Below are positions 1 to 9,584 of a stretch of 22,939 nt of DNA, piece after piece; positions within the stretch are counted from its first letter, which is position 1; each line of letters opens with the position of its first letter. Source of the DNA: an uncultured Lachnospiraceae bacterium (GTDB lineage: Bacteria; Bacillota; Clostridia; Lachnospirales; Lachnospiraceae); NCBI GenBank assembly GCA_910586095.1, contig CAJUHQ010000052.1, positions 1 to 22,939 on the forward strand. Direction: 5' to 3'. The notes below the pieces were generated by a model. The model worked only from the letters and a program-made list of their open reading frames with translations, had not been told where the DNA came from and ran no database searches. Position numbers and translations under genes: made by a program.

Positions 1-110
1 GCTGTTGGGAGCTTGCTCGCATAAGGCATTTTGTATATTCGATTTTATAGGGCGCACGCCCGACATGAAATGGGTATGGCTGAATAGTAACAATTTATGT
101 TAGAACCAAT
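1..110. other. Non-coding left edge with two short hairpins
   Basis: This stretch lies downstream of ugd and holds no supportable gene. Two short perfect inverted repeats are visible: GAGC-tt-GCTC at 9-18 and GGGCG-ca-CGCCC at 50-61. Neither is followed by a T-run on either strand, so neither looks like a standard terminator. The string TGAATAGTAAC at 81-91 recurs on the minus strand near 18391-18401, which suggests a piece of a dispersed intergenic element. Its function is unknown. Confidence 0.4.
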
Positions 111-1280
111 CTATATATCTTTTCCATAAATATCTCTCGTATAAATTTTTTCCTTAACATCTTCTAGTTCCTGCGTCATGCGATTGACAATAATGACATC
201 TGACATTTTCTTAAATGTCTCTAAATCGCGAATGACCTTAGAATTAAAAAACGTGTCCTCTTTTAACACTGGTTCATATACCACCACTTCGATTCCTTTT
301 GCTTTGATCCGCTTCATAATTCCCTGTATAGAGGACTGACGGAAATTGTCCGAATCTGTCTTCATTGTCAATCTGTATACCCCAACCCGATTCGGATTCT
401 TGGCTAATATCATATCTGCAATATGATCTTTTCTGGTCCTATTGGCATCCACAATCGCCGATATAATATTGTTTGGAACATTCTCAAAATTTGCCCGCAA
501 CTGTTTAGTGTCCTTTGGCAAACAATATCCACCATAACCAAAAGAAGGATTGTTGTAGTGCATACCAATTCTAGGATCTAAACCAACGCCTTCAATGATC
601 TGTTTGGTATCTAATCCCCTAGTTTCCGCATATGTGTCTAACTCATTAAAATACGCTACACGCAGTGCCAAATATGTGTTAGCAAACAGCTTGATAGATT
701 CTGCCTCTGTCGGATCAGTAAACAGCGTTGGAATATTTTGTTTGATTGCTCCTTCCTTGAGTAGATTGGCAAAAACTGTTGCGCGCTTGGACTGTTCCCC
801 AACAATAATACGTGACGGATACAAATTGTCATAAAGAGCTTTGCCCTCACGCAAAAACTCCGGTGAAAAAATCACATTGTCAATCCCGTACTTTGCTCGG
901 ATAGATTTGACATACCCAACAGGCACTGTTGATTTAATAATCATCACTGCTGCTGGATTCACATCCATTACCAACGTAATCACCGACTCTATAGAGCTGG
1001 TATCAAAATAATTTTTCTTTGGATCATAATTTGTAGGTGTCGCAATAATGATGTACTCTGCATCCTTATAAGCTGATACTGCATCCACAGTCGCTCTCAA
1101 ATCTAATGGAACTGTCTTTAAATACTCCTCAATCTCTCTGTCAACAATTGGCGATTGTTTACTATTTACAAGATCCACTTTTTCCTGAACAGTATCTACT
1201 GCTGTCACTTGATTATGCTGTGCCAACAAAACAGCGTTAGAAAGCCCTACATATCCTATTCCCGCTACTGCAATCCTCAT
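111..1280 (-). CDS. ugd: UDP-glucose 6-dehydrogenase
   Basis: This enzyme oxidises UDP-glucose to UDP-glucuronate with two NAD+ in the cytoplasm and supplies precursor for capsule or other surface polysaccharide. At 389 residues it has the length of the short bacterial form (HasB-like). The N-terminus carries the NAD-binding Rossmann motif GIGYVG (residues 8-13). KSTVPVGY, FSPEFLREGKALYD and KLFANTYLALRVAYFNELD are conserved family blocks, and the catalytic cysteine is C253 in GYGGYCLPKDTKQL. The C-terminal UDP-binding domain is complete. The ATG start has a strong GGGGGAG site five bases upstream. The gene follows the helicase by 56 bases, with an inverted repeat between them. No polysaccharide genes are visible in the window, so the pathway partner is unknown. 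Confidence in the function is high. Confidence 0.95.
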   Translation of the reverse strand: MRIAVAGIGYVGLSNAVLLAQHNQVTAVDTVQEKVDLVNSKQSPIVDREIEEYLKTVPLDLRATVDAVSAYKDAEYIIIATPTNYDPKKNYFDTSSIESVITLVMDVNPAAVMIIKSTVPVGYVKSIRAKYGIDNVIFSPEFLREGKALYDNLYPSRIIVGEQSKRATVFANLLKEGAIKQNIPTLFTDPTEAESIKLFANTYLALRVAYFNELDTYAETRGLDTKQIIEGVGLDPRIGMHYNNPSFGYGGYCLPKDTKQLRANFENVPNNIISAIVDANRTRKDHIADMILAKNPNRVGVYRLTMKTDSDNFRQSSIQGIMKRIKAKGIEVVVYEPVLKEDTFFNSKVIRDLETFKKMSDVIIVNRMTQELEDVKEKIYTRDIYGKDI

Positions 1281-1310
1281 ATTAACTCCCCCATTCTTAC
1301 CAAATTCGCC

Positions 1311-1334
1311 GTGTGAAAAATTTATTTTTCACAC
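1311..1334. terminator. Perfect 11-bp inverted repeat between helicase gene and ugd
   Basis: The arms GTGTGAAAAAT and ATTTTTCACAC are separated by two bases and sit three bases after the helicase stop codon. In minus-strand RNA the 3' arm contains a run of five U, but no further U-tract follows, so termination could be partial. It may separate ugd from the repair genes or act as an mRNA 3' stabiliser. Confidence 0.5.
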
Positions 1335-1336
1335 TT

Positions 1337-3877
1337 TTACATCCATTCATTCCAAAACTGTTCTACTTGCCTTCCAATATTCTCCGCGCACACTACTGTA
1401 TAATTGTTCCATTCCCGCGGAAACATTCGTCTGTAGGAAGGTTCTAAAAATCGCTCGTCTAACAGTGCAATCACCCCAATATCCTCAACAGTGCGAATCA
1501 CTCTACCCGCAGATTGTAGTACTTTATTCATGCCTGGATAACGATAAGCATAGTCGAATCCATTCTCTCCTTGCCCATCAAAATACTCCTTTAATAACTC
1601 TCGCTCACACCCAATCTGCGGAATCCCTGTTCCCACAATCACTGCACCAATCAAACTATCATATTTTAAATCAATACCCTCCGAAAAGATTCCTCCCATC
1701 ACACAAAATCCAATCAGTATTCTGCCTTCTACCTGCGTTTCATACTCTATGTCAAAATCAATATTTTGTGTCAAATCACAATGTGTATTCCCCTGAAAAC
1801 AAAGCAAAAATTCCTCTCTCTTTTCCTCGCTCATATAGTCTTCTTGTACAATACACTCCATGCTCTCCTCGTCAAAATACAGATCTACAAAACATTCATA
1901 TACCTGTTCTAAGAAAAGATGAGATGGCAAAAAAACCATATAATTTCCTTGCTTTTGGCGCACCATCTCATAGATATACCGCGCGATGCGCTCAAACTCC
2001 TCCCTCCCTCGTCTAGTATATTTACTTGTCACATCTTTGGCAATCAAAAGTGCACGCTTCTCCTGCTGAAAAATAGACTTTGCATACACCTCATAATCTG
2101 TTGGCTCTCCTCCTAACAACTTCTTATAATATTGTATTGGCAAAAAAGTCGCAGAAAACAAAACACTACTTCTGCCCTTATTCATACATTGTCTTAGATT
2201 GCATGATGGATCGACACAGAAAAGTTTGAGCATAAAGCTGCCATTCTCTGTAAGTTGACTGTACACTATATAGTTGCTGTCCATTATCTCATACATATTG
2301 AGAAAGTGTGAGATTGCAAAATAAAATTCTAACAACTCCTCCTTACCTAGAAATGTATCATGCTCATCTAAAAAATCATCAATTGCCCCATACAAAGTTC
2401 TCAATGCCATGACAAAACCATCAATCATCTCCTCTTTGCGGTAGCGTTCACACTCACGTTTCATTATCAAAAGTTCTTTGTTGCATCGCTGTGCATATGT
2501 CACAATTTTAGGCGAATCTTCCTTCATCAAATGCTTTATATCCAAAAACGACTCTTTTAAAAGTGCAGCACTATACATTTCTCTGCCACGTTCTAAAAGA
2601 TTATGCGCCTCATCAATCAAAAACACATATTCTCTTTTTCCAGCTCCATCCGCAAAAAAGCGCTTTAAATACACACGCGGATCAAACACATAATTGTAAT
2701 CGCAAATAATCACATCCGAAAATAAACTCATATCGAGACTCATCTCAAAGGGACATACCATATATTTCATGGCATATTCTGTCACTTTCTCCCGCGTAAA
2801 ATGATTCTCATGTGTAAGAAGATCATACATAGCCTCATTGATGCGGTCAAAATGCCCCTTTGCATAAGGACAACTGTCTGGATTGCATGTAACGGTTTCT
2901 TCTTTCTTTTGCTTTGCAGGACAAATTTTATCCTTTGCAGTCAAAACCGCCATCTTCATACAAAGCCCGTTGTCTTGCAACAGTCCAAAACATTCCTGTG
3001 CAACCGTGCGTGTAATGGTCTTTGCTGTCAGATAAAAAATCTTTTCTGTCAATCCTTCTCCCATTGACTTGACTGCTGGAAAAACTGTGGAGATTGTCTT
3101 ACCTACACCTGTTGGCGCCTCCAAAAACAACTTGCGCCGATGGTAAATTGTCTGATAAACATACGTTACAAGTTCCTTTTGTCCCTCGCGATAAGAAAAC
3201 GGAAATGATAACTGCTTTATGGATGTTGTGCGCAGTCTATTCCATGTAAACTGGAAGTCGGTCCATTTTATATACTCTGTCAGCAATGCATCAAACCAAC
3301 TTTCCAATTCCTTTTTAGTGTAGTCCTCATGAAAATATTTTACTTCCTCTGTCTCTATATTGCAATAGGTCATGCGTACACCAATAGAATCAAGATGATT
3401 ATCGTGCGCGTACATAAAGGCATAACATTTTGCCTGTGCTAGATGTACGCCCACTGGCTGTACAATGCGCTTGAGTTCCTTGTAAGTTCCTTTGATCTCA
3501 TCAATGATAACCTTATCTGTCTCTACTAATGATACCGCTGCCAGACTACGCTTTGTCTCTCCCCAATGATAGTCTATAATACCATCTGCGCGTCCCTCTA
3601 AAATAATATCATATCCCGTCTCTTCGACAATATGTGTCTCTATCTGTTCTGTATCATGCAGATATGATTCTATATTCAAATCCGTCTTGGACACATGTTG
3701 GATATATTTTAGGCTCACCTCCGCATGATACTCACTTCCCATGCGCTTTTGTAACATTTTGTGTATACGACTTCCCTCTTGCATAGCTGTATCATAGCCA
3801 CCTGATCTTCGATTGTCTATGCTTCCCTCGCGCAGTATAAATTCTACAAGTTGCCTAACTGATACATGTATCTCCAT
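1337..3877 (-). CDS. XPD/DinG-type ATP-dependent DNA helicase with N-terminal PD-(D/E)XK nuclease-like domain
   Basis: A superfamily 2 helicase of 846 residues, expected to unwind DNA 5'-3' in repair. Residues about 1-230 resemble a Cas4/RecB-type nuclease: an acidic residue in GRADG (D98), the D-E-I-K core (E127, K129) and a QxxxY motif (Q148, Y152). The helicase part has Walker A APTGVGKT (254-261), four cysteines suited to a 4Fe-4S cluster (C319, C331, C336, C375), the DEAH box (422-425) and a C-terminal motif VI, QSAGRVIR. The frame is open to a GTG at 3904, but the ATG used here has AAGGGG seven bases upstream, while the GTG has no such site. The gene follows sbcC by 113 bases on the same strand, which fits a repair operon. 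The helicase assignment is firm. Nuclease activity is inferred from motifs only. Confidence 0.88.
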   Translation of the reverse strand: MEIHVSVRQLVEFILREGSIDNRRSGGYDTAMQEGSRIHKMLQKRMGSEYHAEVSLKYIQHVSKTDLNIESYLHDTEQIETHIVEETGYDIILEGRADGIIDYHWGETKRSLAAVSLVETDKVIIDEIKGTYKELKRIVQPVGVHLAQAKCYAFMYAHDNHLDSIGVRMTYCNIETEEVKYFHEDYTKKELESWFDALLTEYIKWTDFQFTWNRLRTTSIKQLSFPFSYREGQKELVTYVYQTIYHRRKLFLEAPTGVGKTISTVFPAVKSMGEGLTEKIFYLTAKTITRTVAQECFGLLQDNGLCMKMAVLTAKDKICPAKQKKEETVTCNPDSCPYAKGHFDRINEAMYDLLTHENHFTREKVTEYAMKYMVCPFEMSLDMSLFSDVIICDYNYVFDPRVYLKRFFADGAGKREYVFLIDEAHNLLERGREMYSAALLKESFLDIKHLMKEDSPKIVTYAQRCNKELLIMKRECERYRKEEMIDGFVMALRTLYGAIDDFLDEHDTFLGKEELLEFYFAISHFLNMYEIMDSNYIVYSQLTENGSFMLKLFCVDPSCNLRQCMNKGRSSVLFSATFLPIQYYKKLLGGEPTDYEVYAKSIFQQEKRALLIAKDVTSKYTRRGREEFERIARYIYEMVRQKQGNYMVFLPSHLFLEQVYECFVDLYFDEESMECIVQEDYMSEEKREEFLLCFQGNTHCDLTQNIDFDIEYETQVEGRILIGFCVMGGIFSEGIDLKYDSLIGAVIVGTGIPQIGCERELLKEYFDGQGENGFDYAYRYPGMNKVLQSAGRVIRTVEDIGVIALLDERFLEPSYRRMFPREWNNYTVVCAENIGRQVEQFWNEWM

Positions 3878-3990
3878 CTTTATACCCCTTGCGTGCCCTG
3901 ACACGCAGACCCATCAATATTTGAAAATAAACTCTTTTCAAACTTGTATCCTCTCTTATCTAACTTTGCGCCTGCTTTAGTGAACTCTCA

Positions 3991-6900
3991 TCAAACACAC
4001 ACCTTAGCGCTACTACTGACGCCATTTTCTCCTCTGGATTTTGTGACGACAATCTTCTTCTCAATCTGGTCATTGAGCTGTGCCACATGGGAAATAATGC
4101 CCACAAGCCGATTCCCTTCTGTAAGGCGCACCAACGCTTTCATAGCCTGATCCAAAGCCTCACCATCCAATGAGCCAAACCCTTCATCCACAAACATAGA
4201 ATCCATCTGTATCCCGCCAGCATAGGATTGAATCTCATCTGACAATCCTAAGGCCAACGACAATGACGCCTGAAAGGCCTCTCCTCCTGACAGCGTTTTT
4301 ACACTGCGCTGTGTTCCATTGTAATGATCCACCACACATAAGTCCAGTCCTGCTTTTTCTTTTCGATTCTCTCCCACTTCATCCCGTTTTAGTTCATACT
4401 GACCACTACTCATGGTAAGCAATCTCAAATTGGCGCGTCTAATAATACGTTCAAAGTAAGTCATTTGAATATACGTTTCTAGCTCAATCTTTTGCTTTTT
4501 GCTCAATTTTCCATTGGCTGTGTTAGAAAGCGCCTGCATCCAGACATATTTCTTCTCTACATCCACAATATCATTCTGTTTTGCCTGTACTCTTTGTACG
4601 ATCAATCGATTTGTGGTAAACGCATGATGATTTTGATCTCTTTGTATGTGAATCTGTCTCTTTTCTTGCTGAAGTTGTTCTTTTTTGGCAAGGACCTCCT
4701 CCTCACTGAGAATTCCTCCCTTTTTTGCCTCCTCAATCTGTGTTTGCAGCGTTTCAATGACTGACACAAAATGATTATTTCTTGTTTTGTAATTTGTATA
4801 TGTTTGCTCCGCTGTACACAACGCTGCCTCTAGCGCTTCTTTTCGTTGTTGCAATATCTGGATGTGTGTTATTACATCCTCCCTACATTCTTTGCCAATT
4901 TGTTGTCTGATCTTTTCTATTTGTTGCTTTCGTGCATCCTCCTGCACATGCAATCTTGTTATTGCAACTTCGGATTTTTGGATCGCTTGCGCAATATCTC
5001 GTAACTGCTCCTCCTGTTTGGGAATCTGTTTTTCTAATTGTTGCTTTTTTAACAATTGTACGCGATTGTTCTCCTGTTCACACGCCAATGTAACAAGCTG
5101 TTTTTCCAACTCCTCCACAGCATGAACAGCCGCTTCCTTTACAGTCTCTTCGGACATCTCTTCAGTCTTTGTATCCTTTTTTGCAAATGATGGGATTGTC
5201 TCACGAAGCGTTTCTAGGAGTTGACGGACTCTCTCTTTACGCCCTCTCTTACTGTCTACTATCTGTTTTTCTAATTGAAATAATTGTTCTTGATTTTTGG
5301 TAAGCTGCTCTTGACTGTATCGCTTTTGTTCTTCTGCTTCTTTCTTTTTTTGTAACTCCTTATCCAAAATGTCGATACAGACAGATAACCTTTTATCATA
5401 CTCCTGTATACAATTTACTACTTCTACAAGGGTACTTACATGAATGTCTACAAAATTCTGACCACTTCTTTCCTCTATCCATTGTTTTACTGCCAAAAGA
5501 CACTCCTGTGCTTGCACAATCTCTTCTGCTATGCGATTTTGTAGCGCACTGGCTTGCCCCTTCAGATCCGCCTCTTGCTGCTGAAACATCCCTAGCTTGT
5601 CTCTAAGCTGTTTCCAGTCCTTTTCGTGTTCTGCTGCCTCTTCTTCTAATAACTCTAATCGCCTCTTATCAGCCCAAGCCCTCTGCAACAAATCTAGGCT
5701 ATGTGCCGCCTCTTGTTGTAATTGTATCTCCCACTCCTGCGCGCTCCTGTCATTGTCTCCTGTCATCTTCATCTGTGAAAGAAAAAGTTCCCACTGTCTT
5801 TTCTTTTCTTCCACTTGTCCGCGCGCTGTAGCGGCGGCTTGCTCTCTTTCTAGTAAAAGAGTATCTAGCTGTCTTTGTCTTGTCTGTGCCTCTTCTATTC
5901 TTCTTGTTACTGCTGCCTTTTTGTCACAACACTCCTTGTTTGTGCTAAGAGCTTGACAGAGCGCTTGTGCCTGTTTTTTATATTGTTGTACTGCTGCTGA
6001 AATCTGCTCTTTCAGCTCTTCTATAGTATCAACAGTGTCACCAAACCAACTTTTCACTAGTTCCTCTACCAGTTTTCGTTGCTCTTTGCATCTCTCCTCT
6101 AGCTGTCCTGCCCTCTCACTACTTCGTGCCGCTTTTGTCTCCACTTCAGAAAGTTTTCTTTTCTCCTGATCTAACTGTGTTTTGTCAATTGCTGTTTCCT
6201 GTAGCTGTGCTGGCATTGGATGATGCACAGAACCACAAACTGGACAAGCCTCTCCACTTGCTAACCCACGTGCCAAAAGTCCCGCTTGGGCGTCCAAAAA
6301 ATTTTTTTCCATCTGCTGATATAGCGCGATCTGCTGTTGTTTTTGGACACTAACCTCCTGATATTGTTTTTGTGCTGCTACAAGTTCCACCTGCCTTTTT
6401 TCTAGCTCTGCAATCTGTTCTTGTATTTGTCTAAGTGTCTGCTCTTGTTGTGCACAGTCTCTCTCTTGTTGCTGCAAAATCAGTTTTTGTTCCTCTGCGC
6501 TCTCAATAGTCTCCAACTCTTCTCTCAACAATTGTAACTGTTTTTGCTGTTGCTCAACTTGTACACGCGCCTGATTGCATCGCTCATCCAGCTCTTTTGT
6601 GCAATTTTGTATATTGGCAAGGCTCTTTTGTTGCTCCAAAAAAGAATCTAGCTTTTCTTTTGCTGTATTAGCCCTATGACGACACTCCACTTCCTGCTCT
6701 CTTGCATTTTTTAACGTTTCCTGTTCTGCCTTTCTCTTCTCATCTGCCTGCCTAAAAAGTAGTTCGCTGTTTGTGAGTGCCTTAAGCTCTTGTTCTATCT
6801 GTGCTGCTTCACTCTCTATACGTTTCTGCGTGGTTTGGTCCTTTTCTATCACTCTATTGTATTCTAAAAGTCTCTGTTGAAATTGTTTTGTCTTAGAAAG

Positions 6901-8283
6901 CACAAGCTCACGGTCTGAAAGATCTTCTATCTGTCTTTTGCGATGCTCCACATCCTCTGCAAAGGCCGCCACTCTTTTTTGCGCCTCTTCTACTTGTCCT
7001 TGAATATCTTTTTGTTTTTCGATTTCCTGCTCGAAACCTTTTATCTGTTGCCAAAGACTGTTTTTGCTGCGCAGTATTGTTCTGTGTCTATGTTCTAACT
7101 GTTCACGTTCCTCTCCCACACCAGAAAGCTGTCCAAACTGATTTCGGTCAAACAATAAAGACTCTGCCAACGTTTGTTCTTGTCGCTCAAGCTGTTGTTT
7201 ATATTCCGTTTCTTGTTGTATCACCTGTCCACTTTCTTGCAGCAAAAGCAATTCTTTCTCTAACTGCCTAAACAATTCTATCTTTTGTTGTTGCTGTTCT
7301 ATTTCAATAGCAATGGGTTCACATTCTTTGGCATTGTTTTTTGCCTCCTCAAATTGTAGTTTTGCCTGTATAAGAAGTGGCTCTAACTCTTTTTGTTCTG
7401 CCTGATTTCGCATCAGTTCTCTATGCTGTTGACTAACCTTTTGGATAAGTCCAATTAACTGATCTTCTTTTTGGATCTGTATATCTAGAGTTTCAATCTG
7501 TGTATCTAGCTTGGATAATGCCTCTTCCTCCTCACAACACAGCTCCTCTAACAACGCCATCCCCTCTACAATTCTACCGTCAAACTGATCTTTTTGGAGG
7601 GTGCGCAACTTTGTGGAAAGAGGGGTATTCTCTGTGCAGACAATGCTATCCATATCTTGATTAATGCTTCGCCGCAGTTCATTGTATACACTTTCCTGTT
7701 CCTTAACTGCCACCTTAAGCTGTTCTTGCAGTTTCTGATATAACCCTGTATTGAATATCTGACGAAAAATAGTGCCGCGTTCCTCCGTCCCTGCTAACAA
7801 AAGCTTCTGAAAATCTCCCTGTGCAATCATCGCAATCTGTGTAAACTGCCTGCGGTCTAGTCCAATAATCTCCACAACGGCCTTTGTCACCTCTTTTGAC
7901 TTAGTAACAGGTCCTCTACTGTCAGGATAAATCAACTGTGCGTCGGCTTTCTGAATAGTATATCCCTCACCTCTACCCTTTGGACGCTGATATTCTGGAT
8001 TTCGCCTTATCTGATATTGTTTGTGCCGATACTCAAATGTAAATTCAACGTAAGTAGGAACATTACTTTGCGCATATTTACTCCGAAACATATCCGCCTT
8101 TCGCACATCGCCGCTAGCTTCCCCGTACAATGCAAACACAATCGCATCAAAAATCGTCGTTTTTCCTGCACCTGTATCTCCTGTAATCAAATATAACCCC
8201 TGTCCGCCTAGTTGTTCAAAATCAATTTCTGTTCTTTCTGCGTAAGGTCCAAATGCATTCATTATCAGCTTTACTGGCTTCAT
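3991..8283 (-). CDS. sbcC: Nuclease SbcCD subunit C (SMC-like ATPase)
   Basis: This is the Rad50-like ATPase of the SbcCD complex, which opens hairpins and protein-blocked or cruciform DNA ends together with SbcD. The 1430 residues show Walker A GDTGAGKTT (35-43) and very long Q/E/K-rich coiled coils. A zinc-hook CPVCG lies near residue 680, almost exactly mid-protein. The ABC signature LSGGEAF is near 1327 and Walker B VDEGFGSLD near 1365. It is longer than E. coli SbcC (about 1050 residues) because the coiled coils are longer, as is common in Clostridia. The ATG chosen has GGAG seven bases upstream; a GTG two codons earlier is too close to that site. It lies 60 bases after sbcD in the same direction, so co-transcription and coupled stoichiometry are likely. 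Confidence 0.95.
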   Translation of the reverse strand: MKPVKLIMNAFGPYAERTEIDFEQLGGQGLYLITGDTGAGKTTIFDAIVFALYGEASGDVRKADMFRSKYAQSNVPTYVEFTFEYRHKQYQIRRNPEYQRPKGRGEGYTIQKADAQLIYPDSRGPVTKSKEVTKAVVEIIGLDRRQFTQIAMIAQGDFQKLLLAGTEERGTIFRQIFNTGLYQKLQEQLKVAVKEQESVYNELRRSINQDMDSIVCTENTPLSTKLRTLQKDQFDGRIVEGMALLEELCCEEEEALSKLDTQIETLDIQIQKEDQLIGLIQKVSQQHRELMRNQAEQKELEPLLIQAKLQFEEAKNNAKECEPIAIEIEQQQQKIELFRQLEKELLLLQESGQVIQQETEYKQQLERQEQTLAESLLFDRNQFGQLSGVGEEREQLEHRHRTILRSKNSLWQQIKGFEQEIEKQKDIQGQVEEAQKRVAAFAEDVEHRKRQIEDLSDRELVLSKTKQFQQRLLEYNRVIEKDQTTQKRIESEAAQIEQELKALTNSELLFRQADEKRKAEQETLKNAREQEVECRHRANTAKEKLDSFLEQQKSLANIQNCTKELDERCNQARVQVEQQQKQLQLLREELETIESAEEQKLILQQQERDCAQQEQTLRQIQEQIAELEKRQVELVAAQKQYQEVSVQKQQQIALYQQMEKNFLDAQAGLLARGLASGEACPVCGSVHHPMPAQLQETAIDKTQLDQEKRKLSEVETKAARSSERAGQLEERCKEQRKLVEELVKSWFGDTVDTIEELKEQISAAVQQYKKQAQALCQALSTNKECCDKKAAVTRRIEEAQTRQRQLDTLLLEREQAAATARGQVEEKKRQWELFLSQMKMTGDNDRSAQEWEIQLQQEAAHSLDLLQRAWADKRRLELLEEEAAEHEKDWKQLRDKLGMFQQQEADLKGQASALQNRIAEEIVQAQECLLAVKQWIEERSGQNFVDIHVSTLVEVVNCIQEYDKRLSVCIDILDKELQKKKEAEEQKRYSQEQLTKNQEQLFQLEKQIVDSKRGRKERVRQLLETLRETIPSFAKKDTKTEEMSEETVKEAAVHAVEELEKQLVTLACEQENNRVQLLKKQQLEKQIPKQEEQLRDIAQAIQKSEVAITRLHVQEDARKQQIEKIRQQIGKECREDVITHIQILQQRKEALEAALCTAEQTYTNYKTRNNHFVSVIETLQTQIEEAKKGGILSEEEVLAKKEQLQQEKRQIHIQRDQNHHAFTTNRLIVQRVQAKQNDIVDVEKKYVWMQALSNTANGKLSKKQKIELETYIQMTYFERIIRRANLRLLTMSSGQYELKRDEVGENRKEKAGLDLCVVDHYNGTQRSVKTLSGGEAFQASLSLALGLSDEIQSYAGGIQMDSMFVDEGFGSLDGEALDQAMKALVRLTEGNRLVGIISHVAQLNDQIEKKIVVTKSRGENGVSSSAKVCV

Positions 8284-8343
8284 ATGCACACTCCTTTTTT
8301 CCTTTGTCTAATGCCCAATCCCCCATCATTATCTATATCCTTT

Positions 8344-9495
8344 TTAGTCCTTTTCATGGTTCTTTAAATCTTCTATCATACTCCGAACCCAATCGGCCTG
8401 TTCCTTGCTCATTGGCTGATTATTTTGCCACTGGTAAAACGCTTCAAACAGTTCAAATTCTGTCTTTTGTTCGATCTCAGTCACAGGCTCTACCATACGA
8501 TTCTGTCTGGTGCGATGGTTGTCATACTCTAAACGCATCAAATTAGGATAAATAATGCGCAATTTTTGCAGCCCATCAGGAATATCTTCCTCATCAGTCA
8601 GTGTAATCTGTATATAATCTTGTGTATTGCTGCCTTGATAAAACGAAAGCGCTGTCACTTCTTGATACGTTCCGCGTATTTTGCGCATGTCACGCATCGC
8701 AATAAGTGGAATAGTATCAATATGTATTTGTCCTTTTTCCTGTAAATCCAAGATTGTGACCGTTTTTTGTTGTTCAGCCTCGGAAAAAGAATATTTTAAT
8801 GGGGTTCCACAATAACGCACAGTTCTTCGCGTCACAGATTGAGGACTGTGAATATGCCCTAGAGCTACATAGTCAAAGGCTTCAAATACTTCTGCGTCCA
8901 CATTGTCAAGCCCTCCAACAACAATCTCTTCTGACTCACAGCGACTTGCGCCTGTTACAAACTGATGTGCCACCAAAATATTGCGCTTGCTGCGATCAAC
9001 TTCTATATGTTCTACTGCAATCTGCACTGCCTCCTGATAGCTCTCTGGCTGCTTTTGTTCTTCTTTATCCTCCAAAGCATGACGCACAAGTGCAGGTTTT
9101 ATAAATGGAAGCAAATAGACACAAATCTCCCCATATGAATCATGCAATACAATCTTAGACACGGTTCCATCATATACTGGTGACACATAGACACCCCTAC
9201 TGCTCATCAACTTTGCCCCAAACGCAATTCGCTCCGCAGAATCATGATTGCCACTCACAACAAATACTGTTTTCTTTCGATCTGCAAGATTGGTCAAAAA
9301 CCAATCAAACAACTGCACTGCCTCAGCAGAAGGGACAGGTTTATCATAGATATCTCCCGCAATCAAGACCCCTTCCACTTGTTCTTTGTCCACAATGTCT
9401 AAAATGTTATTTATGATATATTTTTGATCTTCAATCATAGAAAATCCATTGACACGTTTCCCAATGTGAAGATCTGATATATGTAAAAATTTCAT
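8344..9495 (-). CDS. sbcD: Nuclease SbcCD subunit D (Mre11-like phosphoesterase)
   Basis: This is the manganese-dependent exo/endonuclease partner of SbcC. The 383 residues show the calcineurin-like metallophosphoesterase motifs in order: D8 and H10 in HISDLHIGK, D48 in AGDIYD, N83-H84 in SGNHDS, then ILVAHQF and GHIHSP. The C-terminal part matches the SbcD cap region. The length is normal. The start is supported by the conserved MKFLHISDLH opening, but the ribosome binding site is poor: the nearest purine tract (AAAGGA) lies about 14 bases upstream of the ATG, so translation may be weak or helped by the upstream short ORF. It is the first large gene of the sbcD-sbcC-helicase series. Confidence 0.95.
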   Translation of the reverse strand: MKFLHISDLHIGKRVNGFSMIEDQKYIINNILDIVDKEQVEGVLIAGDIYDKPVPSAEAVQLFDWFLTNLADRKKTVFVVSGNHDSAERIAFGAKLMSSRGVYVSPVYDGTVSKIVLHDSYGEICVYLLPFIKPALVRHALEDKEEQKQPESYQEAVQIAVEHIEVDRSKRNILVAHQFVTGASRCESEEIVVGGLDNVDAEVFEAFDYVALGHIHSPQSVTRRTVRYCGTPLKYSFSEAEQQKTVTILDLQEKGQIHIDTIPLIAMRDMRKIRGTYQEVTALSFYQGSNTQDYIQITLTDEEDIPDGLQKLRIIYPNLMRLEYDNHRTRQNRMVEPVTEIEQKTEFELFEAFYQWQNNQPMSKEQADWVRSMIEDLKNHEKD

Positions 9496-9556
9496 ATCAA
9501 TTGTCGTGTTCCTTTCTCACCTGCAAATAATAGTGATTCAAGCCTACATTCTATTA

Positions 9557-9570
9557 CGAACATTTGTTTT
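9557..9570. promoter_or_regulatory. Possible LexA (SOS) box upstream of sbcD
   Basis: The 14-mer CGAACATTTGTTTT matches the Gram-positive LexA/DinR consensus CGAACRNRYGTTYC at 12 of 14 positions. The left half-site CGAAC is perfect and the right half is degenerate. It lies 62 bases upstream of the sbcD start and overlaps a minus-strand TATAAA. SOS control of sbcDC is known in some Firmicutes. A single imperfect match is weak evidence. Confidence 0.35.
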
Positions 9571-9584
9571 TATAGTGTCCTCTT

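Noticed and set aside
1465..2016. 183-codon open frame on the plus strand inside the helicase gene
   Set aside because: It is antisense to a clear helicase, has low-complexity composition, no ribosome binding site and no recognisable motif.
3878..3904. GTG start nine codons upstream for the helicase
   Set aside because: No ribosome binding site precedes the GTG, and the AAGGGG site lies between it and the ATG.
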